Part shown: piece by piece, positions 31,608 to 41,981 of the stretch
Position numbering within the stretch: position 1 is the stretch's first letter
Layout of the letters: each line of letters starts with the position of its first letter
NCBI GenBank assembly: GCA_963702995.1
Contig: OY969783.1
Location: forward strand, 6,510,001-6,574,000
Reading direction: 5' to 3'
DNA length: 64,000 bases
Source of the DNA: MFD04580-c1 sp963702995
Lineage (GTDB): Bacteria > Planctomycetota > Phycisphaerae > Tepidisphaerales > Tepidisphaeraceae
The notes under the pieces: model-generated
The model's input: the letters and a program-made list of their open reading frames with translations, nothing else
Told to the model about the DNA's origin: nothing
The model's database searches: none
Program-made: the position numbers and the translations under genes

Positions 31608-34600
31608 GTGGCCAAAGAAATGTTGATCAACGTCTCCGAGGGCGAAGAATGCAGAATCGCCCTTGTCGAGGACGGCCGGCTCGAAGAGCTGTACATGGAG
31701 CGCAGCAGCTCCACCTCCCACGTCAATAACATCTACAAGGGGCGGGTCACCAACGTCGAGCCGAGCATTCAGGCCGCCTTCATCGACTTCGGGCTCGGCC
31801 GCAACGGCTTCCTGCACATCTCCGACCTCATGCCGATCTATTTCGGCCGCAAGGGCGAGGGCGTCGAAGAGCGCGTCGGCCAGAAGCTCGCCCGGCGCGA
31901 CCGCCCCCCAATCCAGCGCTGCCTGCGCCGCGGCGACGAAATCGTCGTCCAGGTCATCAAGGAAGGGATCGGCACCAAGGGCCCGACCTTAAGCACCTAT
32001 CTCTCCGTCCCCGGCAAGATCCTGGTGATGATGCCGGGGATGTCGAGCAAGGGCGTGAGCAAGAAGATCGAGGACGACGCCGAGCGTCGCCGCCTCCGCC
32101 AGATCCTCGACTCCCTCCAGCCGCCGGAAGACTGCGGCTTCATTATCCGCACCGCCGGCGTCGGCAAGACCAAGCTGGAGATCGAACGCGACCTCAAGTA
32201 CCTCACCCGGCTCTGGGAAACGTTCAAAAAGCGTCGGGACAGCGGCCCGGGCCCGATGGAGCTCTACACCGAGGGCGACCTGGTCACCCGCACGGTCCGC
32301 GACCTGTTCAGCAGCGACATCGACGTGATGGTGGTTGACAGCCCCGACGTCGCCGAACGCGTCCGGGATGTGATCAAGCTCTCCAGCCCGCGCACCAAGA
32401 ACCGCATCGAGCTCCATGAGGGGACCGTCCCGCTCTTCCACCAGTACGGGATCGAGAAGGACATCGAGCTGATGTACAGCCGCCATGTCCCGCTCCCCTC
32501 CGGCGGCTCGCTCGTCATCGACTCCACCGAAGCGATCGTCGCGATCGACGTCAACAGTGGGAAGAACCGCGCCAGCGCCGACGCTGAAACGACCGCCTTC
32601 AAAGTCGATATGGAGGCGGCCGACGAGATCTGCCGCCAGCTCAAGCTGCGCGACCTCGGCGGCGTCATCATCTGCGACTTTATCGACCTGCGCTACGAGC
32701 GCCACCGCCGCGAGCTGGAGAACCGGCTCACCGAGAATCTCAGGCGGGATCGGGCCAAGACCAAGGTCCTGCGAATGAGCCAGTTCGGCATCATCGAAAT
32801 GACCCGCCAGCGGATGCGGCCGAGCCTCAAGCGCTCCGTCTACTTCGACTGTCCCCATTGCAAAGGCGCCGGCCTGGTCAAGACCGCGGAGAGCATGGGC
32901 CTGGACGTGATGCGCCGAATCGCCATCGCCATCAACGACCTCAAGGTCGCCCGGATCGATCTGACGATCTCCCCCGACGTCAACTTCTACCTCCAGAACC
33001 GCAAGCGGGCGGCGCTGGCGGACCTGGAAGCAAAGCACAAGAAACACGTCGTCGTCCGCACCGACCCGGTCATGGGGCTGGACGAGATGCGGATTCAGCT
33101 CTTCGACAGCCGCGAAGGGACCGTCGTCCTTCCGGAACTGGAGGCGGTGCTCGCCACGACGCCGCATACGACCCAGCTTGGCACGCGGCCGGCGGGGCGG
33201 CCGCAGGGGCGCGGCGGCAAGCCCGACCCCCGACGAGCCGACCCCGGCCGCCGCCCGCAGGGCCAGCCCGTTCCCGCGCAGGCCGACGACGAAGAGGTGG
33301 ACGAAGAGACGTCGGACTTCGAAGACCGCGTGAGCGATTTCGATCAGGAAGAGGAATCGACGTTCGACCGGGACATCGAGCCGACCCCCGAGCGCGAGCC
33401 CGACAGCGAGTTTGAGGAGCCGCAGGATGACCGCGGCCGCGGCGGGCGCCATCGCCGCGATTACCGCGACGGCCAAGTCGCGCCGCGCGAGTTCCCCAGC
33501 CGCTCCCGCGATGACGGCCGCCCACGTGAGGAGGGTCGCCCCCGCGATGACGCCCGTCCCCGTGATGACGGCCGCTCGCAGAACCAGGGTCGCCCGCCCG
33601 AGCCCGTGCGGCCGAACGATCAACGTCGCCCGCAGGGCCAAGGTCGCCCGACCGATCAAGGCCGCCCGCGGGACGCGGCGCGTCCGTCCGACCGTCAGCA
33701 TCAGGACAACGGGCGCGTTGATAATCGCCCGCGTGACGAGACGCACCAGGACAACCGGGGGCAGAGCGGCGCTCGGACGGGGAACCGCGACGACGGTGCC
33801 CGGCGACCACCGCCCGTCTCGCGCGATCAGCAGCAGCCGCCGCGCCGGGGGCCAGAGCCCCGCCGCGAGCCCGATGCCCGTCGCGAACCAGATCCCCGTC
33901 GTGAACCAGATGCCCGTCGCGAACCAGATGCCCGTCGCGAGCCGGACTCCCGCCTCGACCAGGCCCGCGCCGCCCCAGGCGCGCGACAACCGCAACCTCC
34001 CCGGCCGCGACGCTCGCCCCCAGCCCCCGCTGCCCCAACGCGACCGCGCCGGCCAACCCGCGGCGCACGGGTACGACCAGCCACAGGACGAGCTTCCGTT
34101 CGACCAGTCGGTCGAGTCCGACGAGGCTTACGAAGGCGGCGTCGATGACGCGGCCGGCGAGGTGAGCAACGAAGCCGTCGGCCCGCAGCAGCCGCAGGGC
34201 CCCGGTGACGCTCAAAGCGGCGAGGAAGGCGAAGGGGGCCGTCGTCGGCGGCGCCGCCGCCGGGGCCGTCGCGGCCGCGGTCGCGGTAGGCAGGACGGCG
34301 TCGGCCGAGGACGGTCAGGGCGGCGAAGCCGGTAGTGCTTCCCCACCCCCGCTCAAGGCGTACGGCTCCGACGTGGACGACTCGGAACAGGGCGAGGAAG
34401 GCGCCGATGAAGAAGACGCGGCCGACCTCTCGCTGGAGGGCGGCGAAGTCGCCGGGGAGGATCGCGGCGGCGCTTACGATCGCAACCTCGACCGCCATGA
34501 CCGCCATGCGGGCGATCGCGATACGAGCCCGAGCGGCGCCTTCGATCGCGAGCGGGACGAGGACGACGACGCGTCCGAAATCGCCGATCGGGACGACCGC

Positions 34601-35446
34601 GGCGCATTCGATGACCGTGCTCTAGTCAACGAGGGCCGCGGCGATCACGGCCTCGGCGACGAAGATCGCGAGGATGAGGAGCGCGAAGCGTCGCGCAACG
34701 CGCGTGACGAGGCGCGCGAGGAGCGCTCCGACACGCGTGATGAGGGCCGCGAGCGATCCGGCCATCGCGGGCAGGACGCCGGCCGCCGGTTCGACCAGGG
34801 CCCGTACCAGGCGCCGGCACAGGAGAGCGGCCAGTTTGAAGGCGAGCCCGACGTCGAATCCGTCGTCGAAGAGCCGGTGATCGAGGCGGACGCCTCCGGG
34901 AAAATCCTTTCCGAGACGGTCGAAACCACCGCCTACACGCCTTACGCGTCCGGCCCCGAGGGCTCGGCCGGCGACGTCGCCTTGGACCCAGCGGCCGAGG
35001 CCCCCGAGCCCGCTGCGCCGCCCAAGGCCGCTCGATCTCGACGGAGCGCTGGCGGCAAGCCGAGAAAGGCCCCAGCCAAGGCCGCCGAGCCCGCACCCGT
35101 CGCGGGCGAGTCACCGGCGACCGATCTACCGGCCAAAGGGAGAAAGCGGCCGACCCGCGCACCCGCGCGTCGCGGCAAAGCCACGAAGGCGGCCGAGCCG
35201 GCAACCGAGGTCGGTGAAGCTCAGGTCGCAACCTCCGATGCCGGTGCGTCGGCCGCACCCGCCCTGTCGGATGTCGAGGAGACAAAGGTGCGGATCCTGC
35301 CGGCGCCCCTTACGCCGCCGCTCCGCGGCTCGCGCAAAGCGCCAGCGGACAAACACCTGGCCAACGACGAACCCGTACTCCCCGAGCCCCCACGGCGGCC
35401 CCGAAGCTATCGCGACCTTGACTCAATCCCCGACGATATTGATTGA
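31608..35446 (+). CDS. rne: Ribonuclease E/G with a very long disordered tail (frame-broken in the tail)
   Basis: The catalytic part (residues 1-530) is intact: S1 domain (NNIYKGRVTNVEPSIQAAFIDFG), catalytic aspartates in VAIDVNSGKNR and IICDFIDLRYE, and the zinc-link FDCPHCKGAGLV. It cuts single-stranded RNA 5'-end dependently and scaffolds mRNA decay. After residue 540 comes about 750 residues of Asp/Glu/Arg/Pro-rich low complexity, including five REPDAR-type hexamers and an R-rich stretch that may bind RNA, ending SYRDLDSIPDDID. Frame changes fall within the low-complexity tail near 33990 and 34300. Start GTG 31608 (MAKEMLINVSEGEE); ATG 31620 is possible. Ends before a terminator. Confidence 0.88.
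33864..33953 (+). repeat. Five tandem 18-bp units in the RNase E/G tail
   Basis: Consecutive 18-bp units starting CGCGAGCCCGATGCCCGT encode R-E-P-D-A/P/S-R hexamers in frame. Units differ at a few third positions, so the block is a slippage-prone minisatellite within coding sequence. Confidence 0.85.
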
Positions 35447-35484
35447 AGGTTCGATCGATCGATCGCTCGGCACGACTTCCAGTT

Positions 35485-35526
35485 CCTTCCGCATCCCTCT
35501 TGCAGGGTGCGGAAGGTTTCTTGTTT
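35485..35526 (+). terminator. Intrinsic terminator after the RNase E/G gene
   Basis: Stem CCTTCCGCATCCCT (35485-35498) pairs with AGGGTGCGGAAGG (35504-35516) around a CTTGC loop and is followed by TTTCTTGTTT. It lies 39 bases past the stop codon. Confidence 0.9.
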
Positions 35527-35808
35527 CCATCAGGCCGTTCCCCGCAACGCACACTTAACTCGCGGAGCTGCCATTTGTTTCGGGCAAACGCGAGGCTGAA
35601 TAGCAGTCTGTTCCAAAAGCTGCACCGGAACGCCGATGCTTAGAAAGTAGGCATGTCGCTTCGTTTATGTCGGATTTGCGTACAGACTAAGCAGCCTGTC
35701 CGGTCCCTTTCGGCTTATCTGGCGAGGAATGGCTGTGCCAAGCGCGGCATGCCCTTTGTCATTGGTGGCGACCGCTTATTGAGCCGCTGCACAGGCGGTC
35801 GTGGCGGG

Positions 35809-35845
35809 CGATCAACGCTGTGGGCCTGCGGCCGAGCGTTGATCG
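35809..35845. promoter_or_regulatory. Perfect 11-bp inverted repeat upstream of the ammonium transporter
   Basis: CGATCAACGCT (35809-35819) and AGCGTTGATCG (35835-35845) are exact reverse complements, and the spacer itself contains GGCC-TGC-GGCC. The element ends 51 bases before the transporter ATG. It is not followed by a T run. It could be a leader hairpin or a regulator's operator; the sequence does not decide which. Confidence 0.6.
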
Positions 35846-35896
35846 GGCGAGAGGAATGACCCGTTGCAACGGCGGGGGCGCGAGGAGCTTCTTATC

Positions 35897-37414
35897 ATGC
35901 ACTGTTTCCCACCGACGCCCGCCCGAGCGTCACGCTTGTCCCGTTGGGCTCGACCGGCCCTCGTCTGCGCGGCGGCCGCCCTCACTCTGACATGTTTCGC
36001 GCCCTCGGCGCGGGCGGCGGTTTCGCCGGTCGTCGTTGACCACGACACCAGGAACCTCAATTCCGGCGATACCGCGTGGATGCTCATCAGCGCCGCGCTG
36101 GTGCTGATGATGACCGGGCCGGGCCTTGCGCTGTTCTATTCGGGGCTCGTTCGGCGTAAGAACGTCCTGGCGACGATGATGCAGAGTTTTGTCCTGATGG
36201 CGGTGGTCACCGTCATCTGGGCGGTCATCGGATACAGCCTCGCCTTTGACACGGGGCTTCCATTCATCGGCGGCCTGCGGTTCGCCCTCCTCCGCGGCGT
36301 GGGGGCCGCGCCGGTGGAGTACGCCCCGACCATTCCCCACACGACATGGATGGCCTACCAGCTCATGTTCGCTATCATCACTCCCGCGCTAATCTGCGGC
36401 GCCTATGCCGAGCGGATGAAGTTCTCGGCCATGCTCCTGTTTTCCAGCCTCTGGACCCTTCTGATCTACTGCCCGATGGCGCACATGGTCTGGGGCAAGG
36501 GGGGCCTTTTCAGCATCGGCGTCGGCGACGCGGTGGGGGCGCTGCCGGCGCTCGATTTCGCGGGCGGGACCGTTGTCCATATCAGTTCCGGCGTTTCGGC
36601 GCTTGTCGCGGCGGTGGCCCTGGGCAAGCGGCGCGGCTATGGGAAGGTGCCGATGCCGCCGCACAGCGTGGTGCTTTCGGTCATCGGCGCGGCGCTGCTC
36701 TGGGTCGGGTGGTTCGGCTTCAACGGCGGAAGCGCGCTCAAGGCGAGCGGCCTGGCGAGCAGCGCCTTTGTCGCAACGCATTTCGCGGCCGCGGCGGCCG
36801 CCTTGTCATGGATGTTCGTCGAGTGGGCCACAACCGGGAAACCCACCGTCCTGGGCGCGATCTCCGGCGCTGTCGCCGGACTGGTCGTCATCACCCCCGC
36901 CAGCGGGTTTGTCGGCCCGATGAGCGCGCTGATCATCGGGGCGATCGGCGGCGTGGCCTGCTTCCTCGGCGCTACGGTCCTCAAGCACCGTTTCCACTAC
37001 GACGACTCGCTCGACGCCTTCGGCGTCCACGGCGTGGGCGGCACTGTCGGGGCAATCCTGACTGGCCTGTTCGCGACAAACTTGGTCAACCCCGACGCGA
37101 TCCAGGGTAAGTTCGGGGGCCTCTTCTTTGACGGCAACCCGCGGCAGGTCGTCTTTCAGTTGATCGCGACGCTGATCACGCTCGCGTTCGCCGGCGCCGG
37201 CGCCTTCCTCCTGCTCAAGCTGACCGACCGGGTCGTCGGCCTGCGCGTCAACGACAGCGACGAGTACGACGGCCTGGACCTCAGCCAGCACGGCGAATCA
37301 GGCTACAACTTCGAAGAGGTCTTCCCCGGCACCGTCCTCGACGAAGAGGACGAAGTGAGCGCTCGCGAACGCCGTGCCGCCACCCGCGCGGCGCACATCG
37401 GCTCGCCGGCGTGA
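35897..37414 (+). CDS. amt: Ammonium transporter Amt
   Basis: 505 residues from ATG 35897 (GAGGAG 9 bases upstream), with an N-terminal signal-like segment (ALVCAAAALTLTCFAPSARA) and eleven-helix Amt architecture. Landmarks: TAWMLISAALVLMMTGPGLALFYSGLVRRKN, the twin pore histidines in GGTVVHISSGVSAL and DAFGVHGVGGTVGAILTG. A C-terminal cytoplasmic tail of about 60 residues is acidic and longer than usual. It conducts ammonium/ammonia across the cytoplasmic membrane. No adjacent glnK/P-II gene is present, unlike many amt loci. Confidence 0.95.
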   Translation: MHCFPPTPARASRLSRWARPALVCAAAALTLTCFAPSARAAVSPVVVDHDTRNLNSGDTAWMLISAALVLMMTGPGLALFYSGLVRRKNVLATMMQSFVLMAVVTVIWAVIGYSLAFDTGLPFIGGLRFALLRGVGAAPVEYAPTIPHTTWMAYQLMFAIITPALICGAYAERMKFSAMLLFSSLWTLLIYCPMAHMVWGKGGLFSIGVGDAVGALPALDFAGGTVVHISSGVSALVAAVALGKRRGYGKVPMPPHSVVLSVIGAALLWVGWFGFNGGSALKASGLASSAFVATHFAAAAAALSWMFVEWATTGKPTVLGAISGAVAGLVVITPASGFVGPMSALIIGAIGGVACFLGATVLKHRFHYDDSLDAFGVHGVGGTVGAILTGLFATNLVNPDAIQGKFGGLFFDGNPRQVVFQLIATLITLAFAGAGAFLLLKLTDRVVGLRVNDSDEYDGLDLSQHGESGYNFEEVFPGTVLDEEDEVSARERRAATRAAHIGSPA

Positions 37415-37456
37415 CCGCGCGGCGCCGTCATCCGCCAACGATCGCGCGGCCGCGAG

Positions 37457-38868
37457 TTATACGACCGGCGTGGCGACCGGCGCTTTGCTTTCAGTCCTCA
37501 CCGACGGCATTGGGCGGCCGCCCGGCTCGCCATCGTGATTCGCTGGTGGCCCGGCCGCCGGCTGCCCGCCGGTATGATCGTCCCGCGAAACCGTTGGAGC
37601 GCTCACGCTCATGTATTGCACCAGGTTCACCGTGAAGACCAGGTCCAGCGTCCAGTCGATCGCCACCCTGATCTTTCGCTCGAAGCCGGGCAGCTTCGCG
37701 AGGTAGATCGTCCGCCACATCCACCAGGCGATGAAGCCGGAGAACTTGAAGCCGAAGATCATCGCGACGCCGGTCCGGTGCCCGATCGCCGCAAGTTGAC
37801 CGATCAGCTTGAAGTCGAACTCCCGCTTCGGTTCGCCGCGAAGGTCGGCGACGATGTTGCGGGCCGCCACCTTCGCTTCGCGGACCGCGTGCTGGGCGGT
37901 GGGGGGATGCGGCTTGCCGGTGTGCGGGTCGGGGACCGCCGCGCAGTCCCCCAGCGCAAAGACCCCGGGCCAGTCCGGCACCTGGAATGACGTATCGACA
38001 GCGATGCGGCCGTGCTCCAGCTTGCACGGCAGATGGCTAATCAACGCGTGGGGCGCGGTGCCCGCCGTCCAGATCAGCGTCCGAGCCTTGATTACGCTCC
38101 CGTCGGAAAGGGAGACGCCGTCGTCGCTCACGCCCGTGACTCGGGTCTTGGTGCGAATCTCCACCCCGCGCTTGGAGAGCTTCTCCTGCGCGTAGTGCCC
38201 AAGCTCCGGCCCCAGTTCCGGCAGGACGACATCGCCCGGGTGAGCGACGATCAGCCGGATCATCTCCTCCCTTAGGCGCGGGTAAAACTTGACCGAACTT
38301 CGTAGGAAATCGTTGATCGCGCCCATTGTCTCGATGCCCGCGAAGCCGCCACCGCCGACGACGAAGGTCAGCAGTTCCTCCACGCTTGAGCTCTCCGGCT
38401 CCGCTTCAGCTTCTTCAAGCCGCCCGACCAGTCGATTACGAAGGACGATCGCGTCGCCCAGGGATTTCATCGTCAGCGACAGTTCTTCAACGCCGGGCAG
38501 CCCGAAAAAGTTGGTCGAGGAGCCCAGTGCGATCAGCAGGTAGTCGTACGCGATATCATGGCTGTGCCGCCGCTCGCCGTGTACGACGTGTACTTTCTTC
38601 GCCGCAAGGTCGATCGATTCGACGTCGGCACATACAAAGTTCACCCGTTTCAACAGTGCGCGGATCGGGTTCACAATGTCCCCCGGGCCAGGTCGCCCGC
38701 GGCGACCTCGTGCAGCATCGGGGTGAACAGGAAAAAGTTTTCCCGGTTCACCAGGGTGATCTCGACATTGGGGTCGCGCCGAAGCCGCTTCTCCAGTTCC
38801 ATCACGGCATACATGCCGCCGAAACCGCCGCCGAGGACGAGAACACGCGTCTTATGCTCCGGAGTCAT
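37457..38868 (-). CDS. ndh: Type II NADH dehydrogenase (NDH-2), one frame change
   Basis: About 470 residues when restored. FAD motif RVLVLGGGFGGMYAVMELEK, then FLFTPMLHEVAAGDL; NADH motif TFVVGGGGFAGIETMGAI; VFALGDCA; and the C-terminal membrane-anchor pattern IAWWMWRTIYLAKLPGFERK. It passes electrons from NADH to quinone without pumping protons. The frame breaks after AAGDLARG. Adding one G to the coding-strand G5 run (38680-38684) restores GDIVNPIRALL, so this is a single homopolymer-length change. Tail of about 50 residues is Pro-rich. Stands next to amt, convergent. Confidence 0.92.
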
Positions 38869-39033
38869 TGATCGATCCTATTTCTGCGCCCTGGCTCCCG
38901 GCGCTTCCGCTCCCATCGCGCCCCTGCCGCATCGTCCGGCGCTCCGGCGACGCCGGCGCAGCCTATCGTGTCCGACCATCGCCAGGATGAGAACCGCGAT
39001 TCTTCGCCGCCGACGCGATAAACTCGCCGGGTA

Positions 39034-40303
39034 ATGCCTTACCGAACCGATCGCTTCAGAGTTTCAATAGGCCGCTTACTGTCTCACCGCACCGTTGCGG
39101 CCGCGTTGGCGACGGGGATGACCGTCGGGGCGTTAACGGGTTGCCAGCAGGCGCCCCCGCCGCCGCCGGCCCCGTCGCGGCCGATCGAATACACGCGCGA
39201 ACTGCCACCCGGCCAAAAGGCGCTTCGCAAACTCGCGCCCCAGGACTACCCCGATTTTGAGCACACGCCGCTGGACCGCGATGCGCTGGTCCGTTCGATC
39301 GACAATAGCCTTCGATACCTTCAGACGCCCAGCAGCAGCGCCTACTTTCCCTACCTGGACATCACCCACGAGCGAGCCATCGCGACGCTCCACGCCCTCC
39401 GCGACATGACCGATACCTTTGTCTCCCCCCGGCAATGGAACATCGCGATCCGCGAAAACTACGAGGTCTACCAGAGCGTCGGCGCGCTGCGCCCGGACGG
39501 CGACGGCTACACCCGCATGGTCCTGTTCACCGGGTATTTCACCCCCATCTACGAAGCGAGCCGCACTCGGACGAGCGAATACGCCTGGCCACTCTACGCG
39601 CGCCGAAAGATTTGCCGCCGGCCGTTGAGGGAGGTGTCACGCCACGGTCCTTCACGCGCCGGCAGATCGAGGGGGAGGGGCGCTGGCCGGTCAGGAACTG
39701 GTCTGGCTGAAGAGCCGGTGGGAGGCGTACGTGGTGACCGTGCAGGGATCGGCGCGGCTCCGGATGCCCGACGGCCGCATGGATGAAGTCGGTTATGCCG
39801 GCACCAACGGGTACGACTACGTCAGCCCCGGCCGCCAGATGCTCGCCGACGGCGTCATCAGTACAGCGCAGCTCAGCCTTGCCGGCCTGCGCGATTATTT
39901 CCAGGCCCACCCCGAGGCGATGGACAAGTACCTGTGGCTGAACCCACGCACCGAATTCTTCACCTGGCGGCCCGGCGGTCCATTCGGGAAGCTCAATGTC
40001 CCCGTCACGCCATTCGCCACGATCGCGACGGACAAGGAGGTCTATCCGCGGGCGATGCCGGCGTTCGTCGTCGCGCCGGTGGCGCAGCCGCGTTCCGGGT
40101 CGGCCGCGTCGTTCCGCGGCATCATGCTGGATCAGGACACGGGCGGCGCGATCCGCGCCGCCGGCCGCTGCGACATCTACATGGGCGTAGGGCCAGACGC
40201 GGAGAAGCTGGCCGGCCGCCAGTTGAACGCCGGTGAGCTTTATTACCTGGCGATCAAGCCCCAGCTCGCGCCGCGCTACATCCCGAACGACCTGCCTCGA
40301 TAA
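39034..40303 (+). CDS. mltA: Lytic murein transglycosylase MltA, lipoprotein (frame-broken)
   Basis: Signal peptide with lipobox (VGALTGCQQ), a Pro-rich linker, then MltA domain (FTGYFTPIYEASRTRTSEYAWPLY; VTVQGSARLRMPDG) and a C-terminal 3D/double-psi barrel with catalytic-type Asp (GIMLDQDTGGAIRAAGRCDIYMG). It cleaves peptidoglycan glycan strands to anhydro-muropeptides at the outer membrane. Two one-base deletions near 39610 and 39705 split it; the middle continues as LPPAVEGGVTPRSFTRRQIEGEG in another frame. Its presence fits planctomycetes having peptidoglycan. Confidence 0.88.
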
Positions 40304-40399
40304 AAAGCCGGCGTGCGTGGCAGCGACGCTCCGGATGGGCTAGGCTTTCGCATCGTGCCCGGATGAACCGCCCTGGTCGAATGCCACAGGAGAACTCGC

Positions 40400-41535
40400 A
40401 TGTCGCTCCGGAATCTTCCCAAAGTCGCGCTGGCGCTGTCGTTGACCCTGTCCGCTCAGCGGGCGTCGCGGCCGACGCGCCGGAGAAGGCCGCCACGGAC
40501 GCTCCCGCCACCAGGGCGCCCGCCGGGGCAAAGCGGACTTTCGAGCAGATCATGCCCGACATCAACGAAGCCGGCCAAAGCGTCGGCCGCGAGATGTCAA
40601 GCCTCTCGACGCTCGCCGATCGGGATAAGCGGGAGGCGATCGCTCCGAAGGTCGTCCCACAATTGAAGAAGATGATGTCGCTCACCACCGAGCTCGAACA
40701 GAGCGGCGACCCCCGCGGCCTCGAGGTCGCCCGCGAGATCCGCGGCGAGCTGGGATGGGCCTTGGCCACCTTCAATGACAAGGAAACCCTCGACGCGCTC
40801 ACCGCGGCATCAACCGGCGCCGACGCGGCCGCCGCCACGAGCGCCAAAGCGGCGTTGCTCGTCGCGGACTGGCTTAAGTCGGCCAAGGACGACGCCGCGC
40901 AGGCCAAGTTAGTCGGCCAGGCCAAGGCGCTGGTGGACGCAAACCCCAAGGACGACAGCCTCGCGATGAAGCTCATGACGATGGCTGAGTCGCACGCGGC
41001 GAATGACGACCTTTCGAAGCAGGTGCGTGAGCTGGTCTTCGGCATGAGCACGCCACAGGCCGCCGCCATCAAAAAACATTTCGAGGCTGAGGGGAAGCTT
41101 CGGGCGCTGGAGAACAAGCCGCTGGTGATGGAAGGCGTGCTTGTGGACGGCAAGAAGTTCTCCACCGCCGACTGGAAGGGGAAAGTGATCTTCGTCGATT
41201 TCTGGGCCACCTGGTGCGGCCCGTGCCGGGCGGAGCTGCCGCGGGTCAAGAAGGCCTACGCCGACTATCACGAGAAAGGCCTCGAAGTCCTCGGCGTCTC
41301 CTGTGACAACGACGCGGCCGACCTGACCCAATTCCTCTCCCAGAACAAGGACATGCCCTGGCCCCAGTTGTTCGACCCCAAGGCCCCCGGCTGGCACCCG
41401 CTGGCCACGAGCTACGGGATCAATGGCATCCCAACGATGTTCCTGATCGACAAGAAGGGCGTCGTCCGAACCGTCTCCGCCCGCGAGAACTTCGAAGAAC
41501 TGATCCCGAAGATGCTGGAAGAAAAAGCCGACTGA
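40400..41535 (+). CDS. Secreted TlpA-like thioredoxin-fold protein (frame change in signal peptide)
   Basis: ATG 40400 has AGGAG shortly upstream and opens a signal peptide (MSLRNLPKVALALSLTLS). A one-base deletion near 40450 moves the frame to AGVAADAPEKA and the rest. A helical domain of about 220 residues of unknown function is followed by a TlpA/AhpC-type thioredoxin domain with FWATWCGPCRAELPRVKK and cis-Pro GINGIPTMFLIDKKG. Likely a periplasmic disulfide reductase. An alternative start in the second frame (40363) lacks a signal peptide and is less likely. Confidence 0.85.
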
Positions 41536-41981
41536 GTCGGTCGGCGTAGAATTCATCTTCGAAGAATGGGCCTCTTGCGAGCCGCGACCGTCAGGGAGCG
41601 GTTGGGGCACCACCGCGCGTTACTCGATCGTCTCAAAGCGCTCCCGCCGAACCTTTGGGAGAACGGCGCTTAACGAGCCGCGCCCGTCAGAGGCTGTCGG
41701 AAGACTGGTAACATCGACCTAACGACCGCCGTTTTCGAGCGAAAAACGAGGCATGTTTCGACGATTTTGGGGTTTTTCGACAGTCTGGTCAGGAAGCGGG
41801 CAGTCGCCGTACCCGGCGACTGATGTGTTCCGGGAGCCGTCAACGCCCACCCTCGGCGGACCCCCGCTTTCTCACAGGCACGGCTCGTGGGCAGCCGTCC
41901 CTGCAACGAAACGGCACCGCAGAAGACGACCGTCGTGGATCGGCCGTTGCCACAGTGCCGACCTCCAACTACGCTCCTCCC
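41536..41981. other. 445-bp gap made of dispersed repeats
   Basis: Contains two copies of the GAGCCGCGCCCGT family (41576-41602; 41671-41692), a 96-bp segment with inverted ends (41691-41786), and a reversed GGCACGGCTCGTGGGCAG relative near 41878. No ribosome-site-led gene was seen ahead of the RNase start at 41982. Confidence 0.55.
41691..41786. repeat. Possible 96-bp MITE-like element
   Basis: Ends AGGCTGTCGGAAGAC and, reading inward from the right, AGACTGTCGAAAAAC agree at 12 of 15 positions. The centre holds GTTTTCGAGCGAAAAAC, a small hairpin. A relative of the left end (GGCTGTCGCAAAATGGGTAAC) occurs near 46971. No flanking duplication was seen. Confidence 0.4.

Larger units (their letters stand above)
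35447..35896. other. Gap between rne terminator and amt
   Basis: After the terminator, about 370 bases carry no convincing gene; a 68-codon frame at 35653-35859 ends within the inverted repeat and has no family character. The promoter of the transporter is expected here. No known nitrogen riboswitch was recognised. Confidence 0.5.

Noticed and set aside
33864..33953. Considered as a small CRISPR array
   Set aside because: Units abut with no spacers and encode REPDAR hexamers in frame.
31989..33995. Minus-strand open frame of 668 codons
   Set aside because: Antisense shadow of the RNase E/G gene, whose catalytic motifs are on the + strand.
34205..35446. Considered as a separate gene after rne
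   Set aside because: No start with a ribosome site; its acidic/Arg-rich text continues the RNase tail and the terminator follows only at 35485.
35653..35859. 68-codon frame upstream of amt
   Set aside because: No ribosome site or family character, and its end runs through the inverted repeat.
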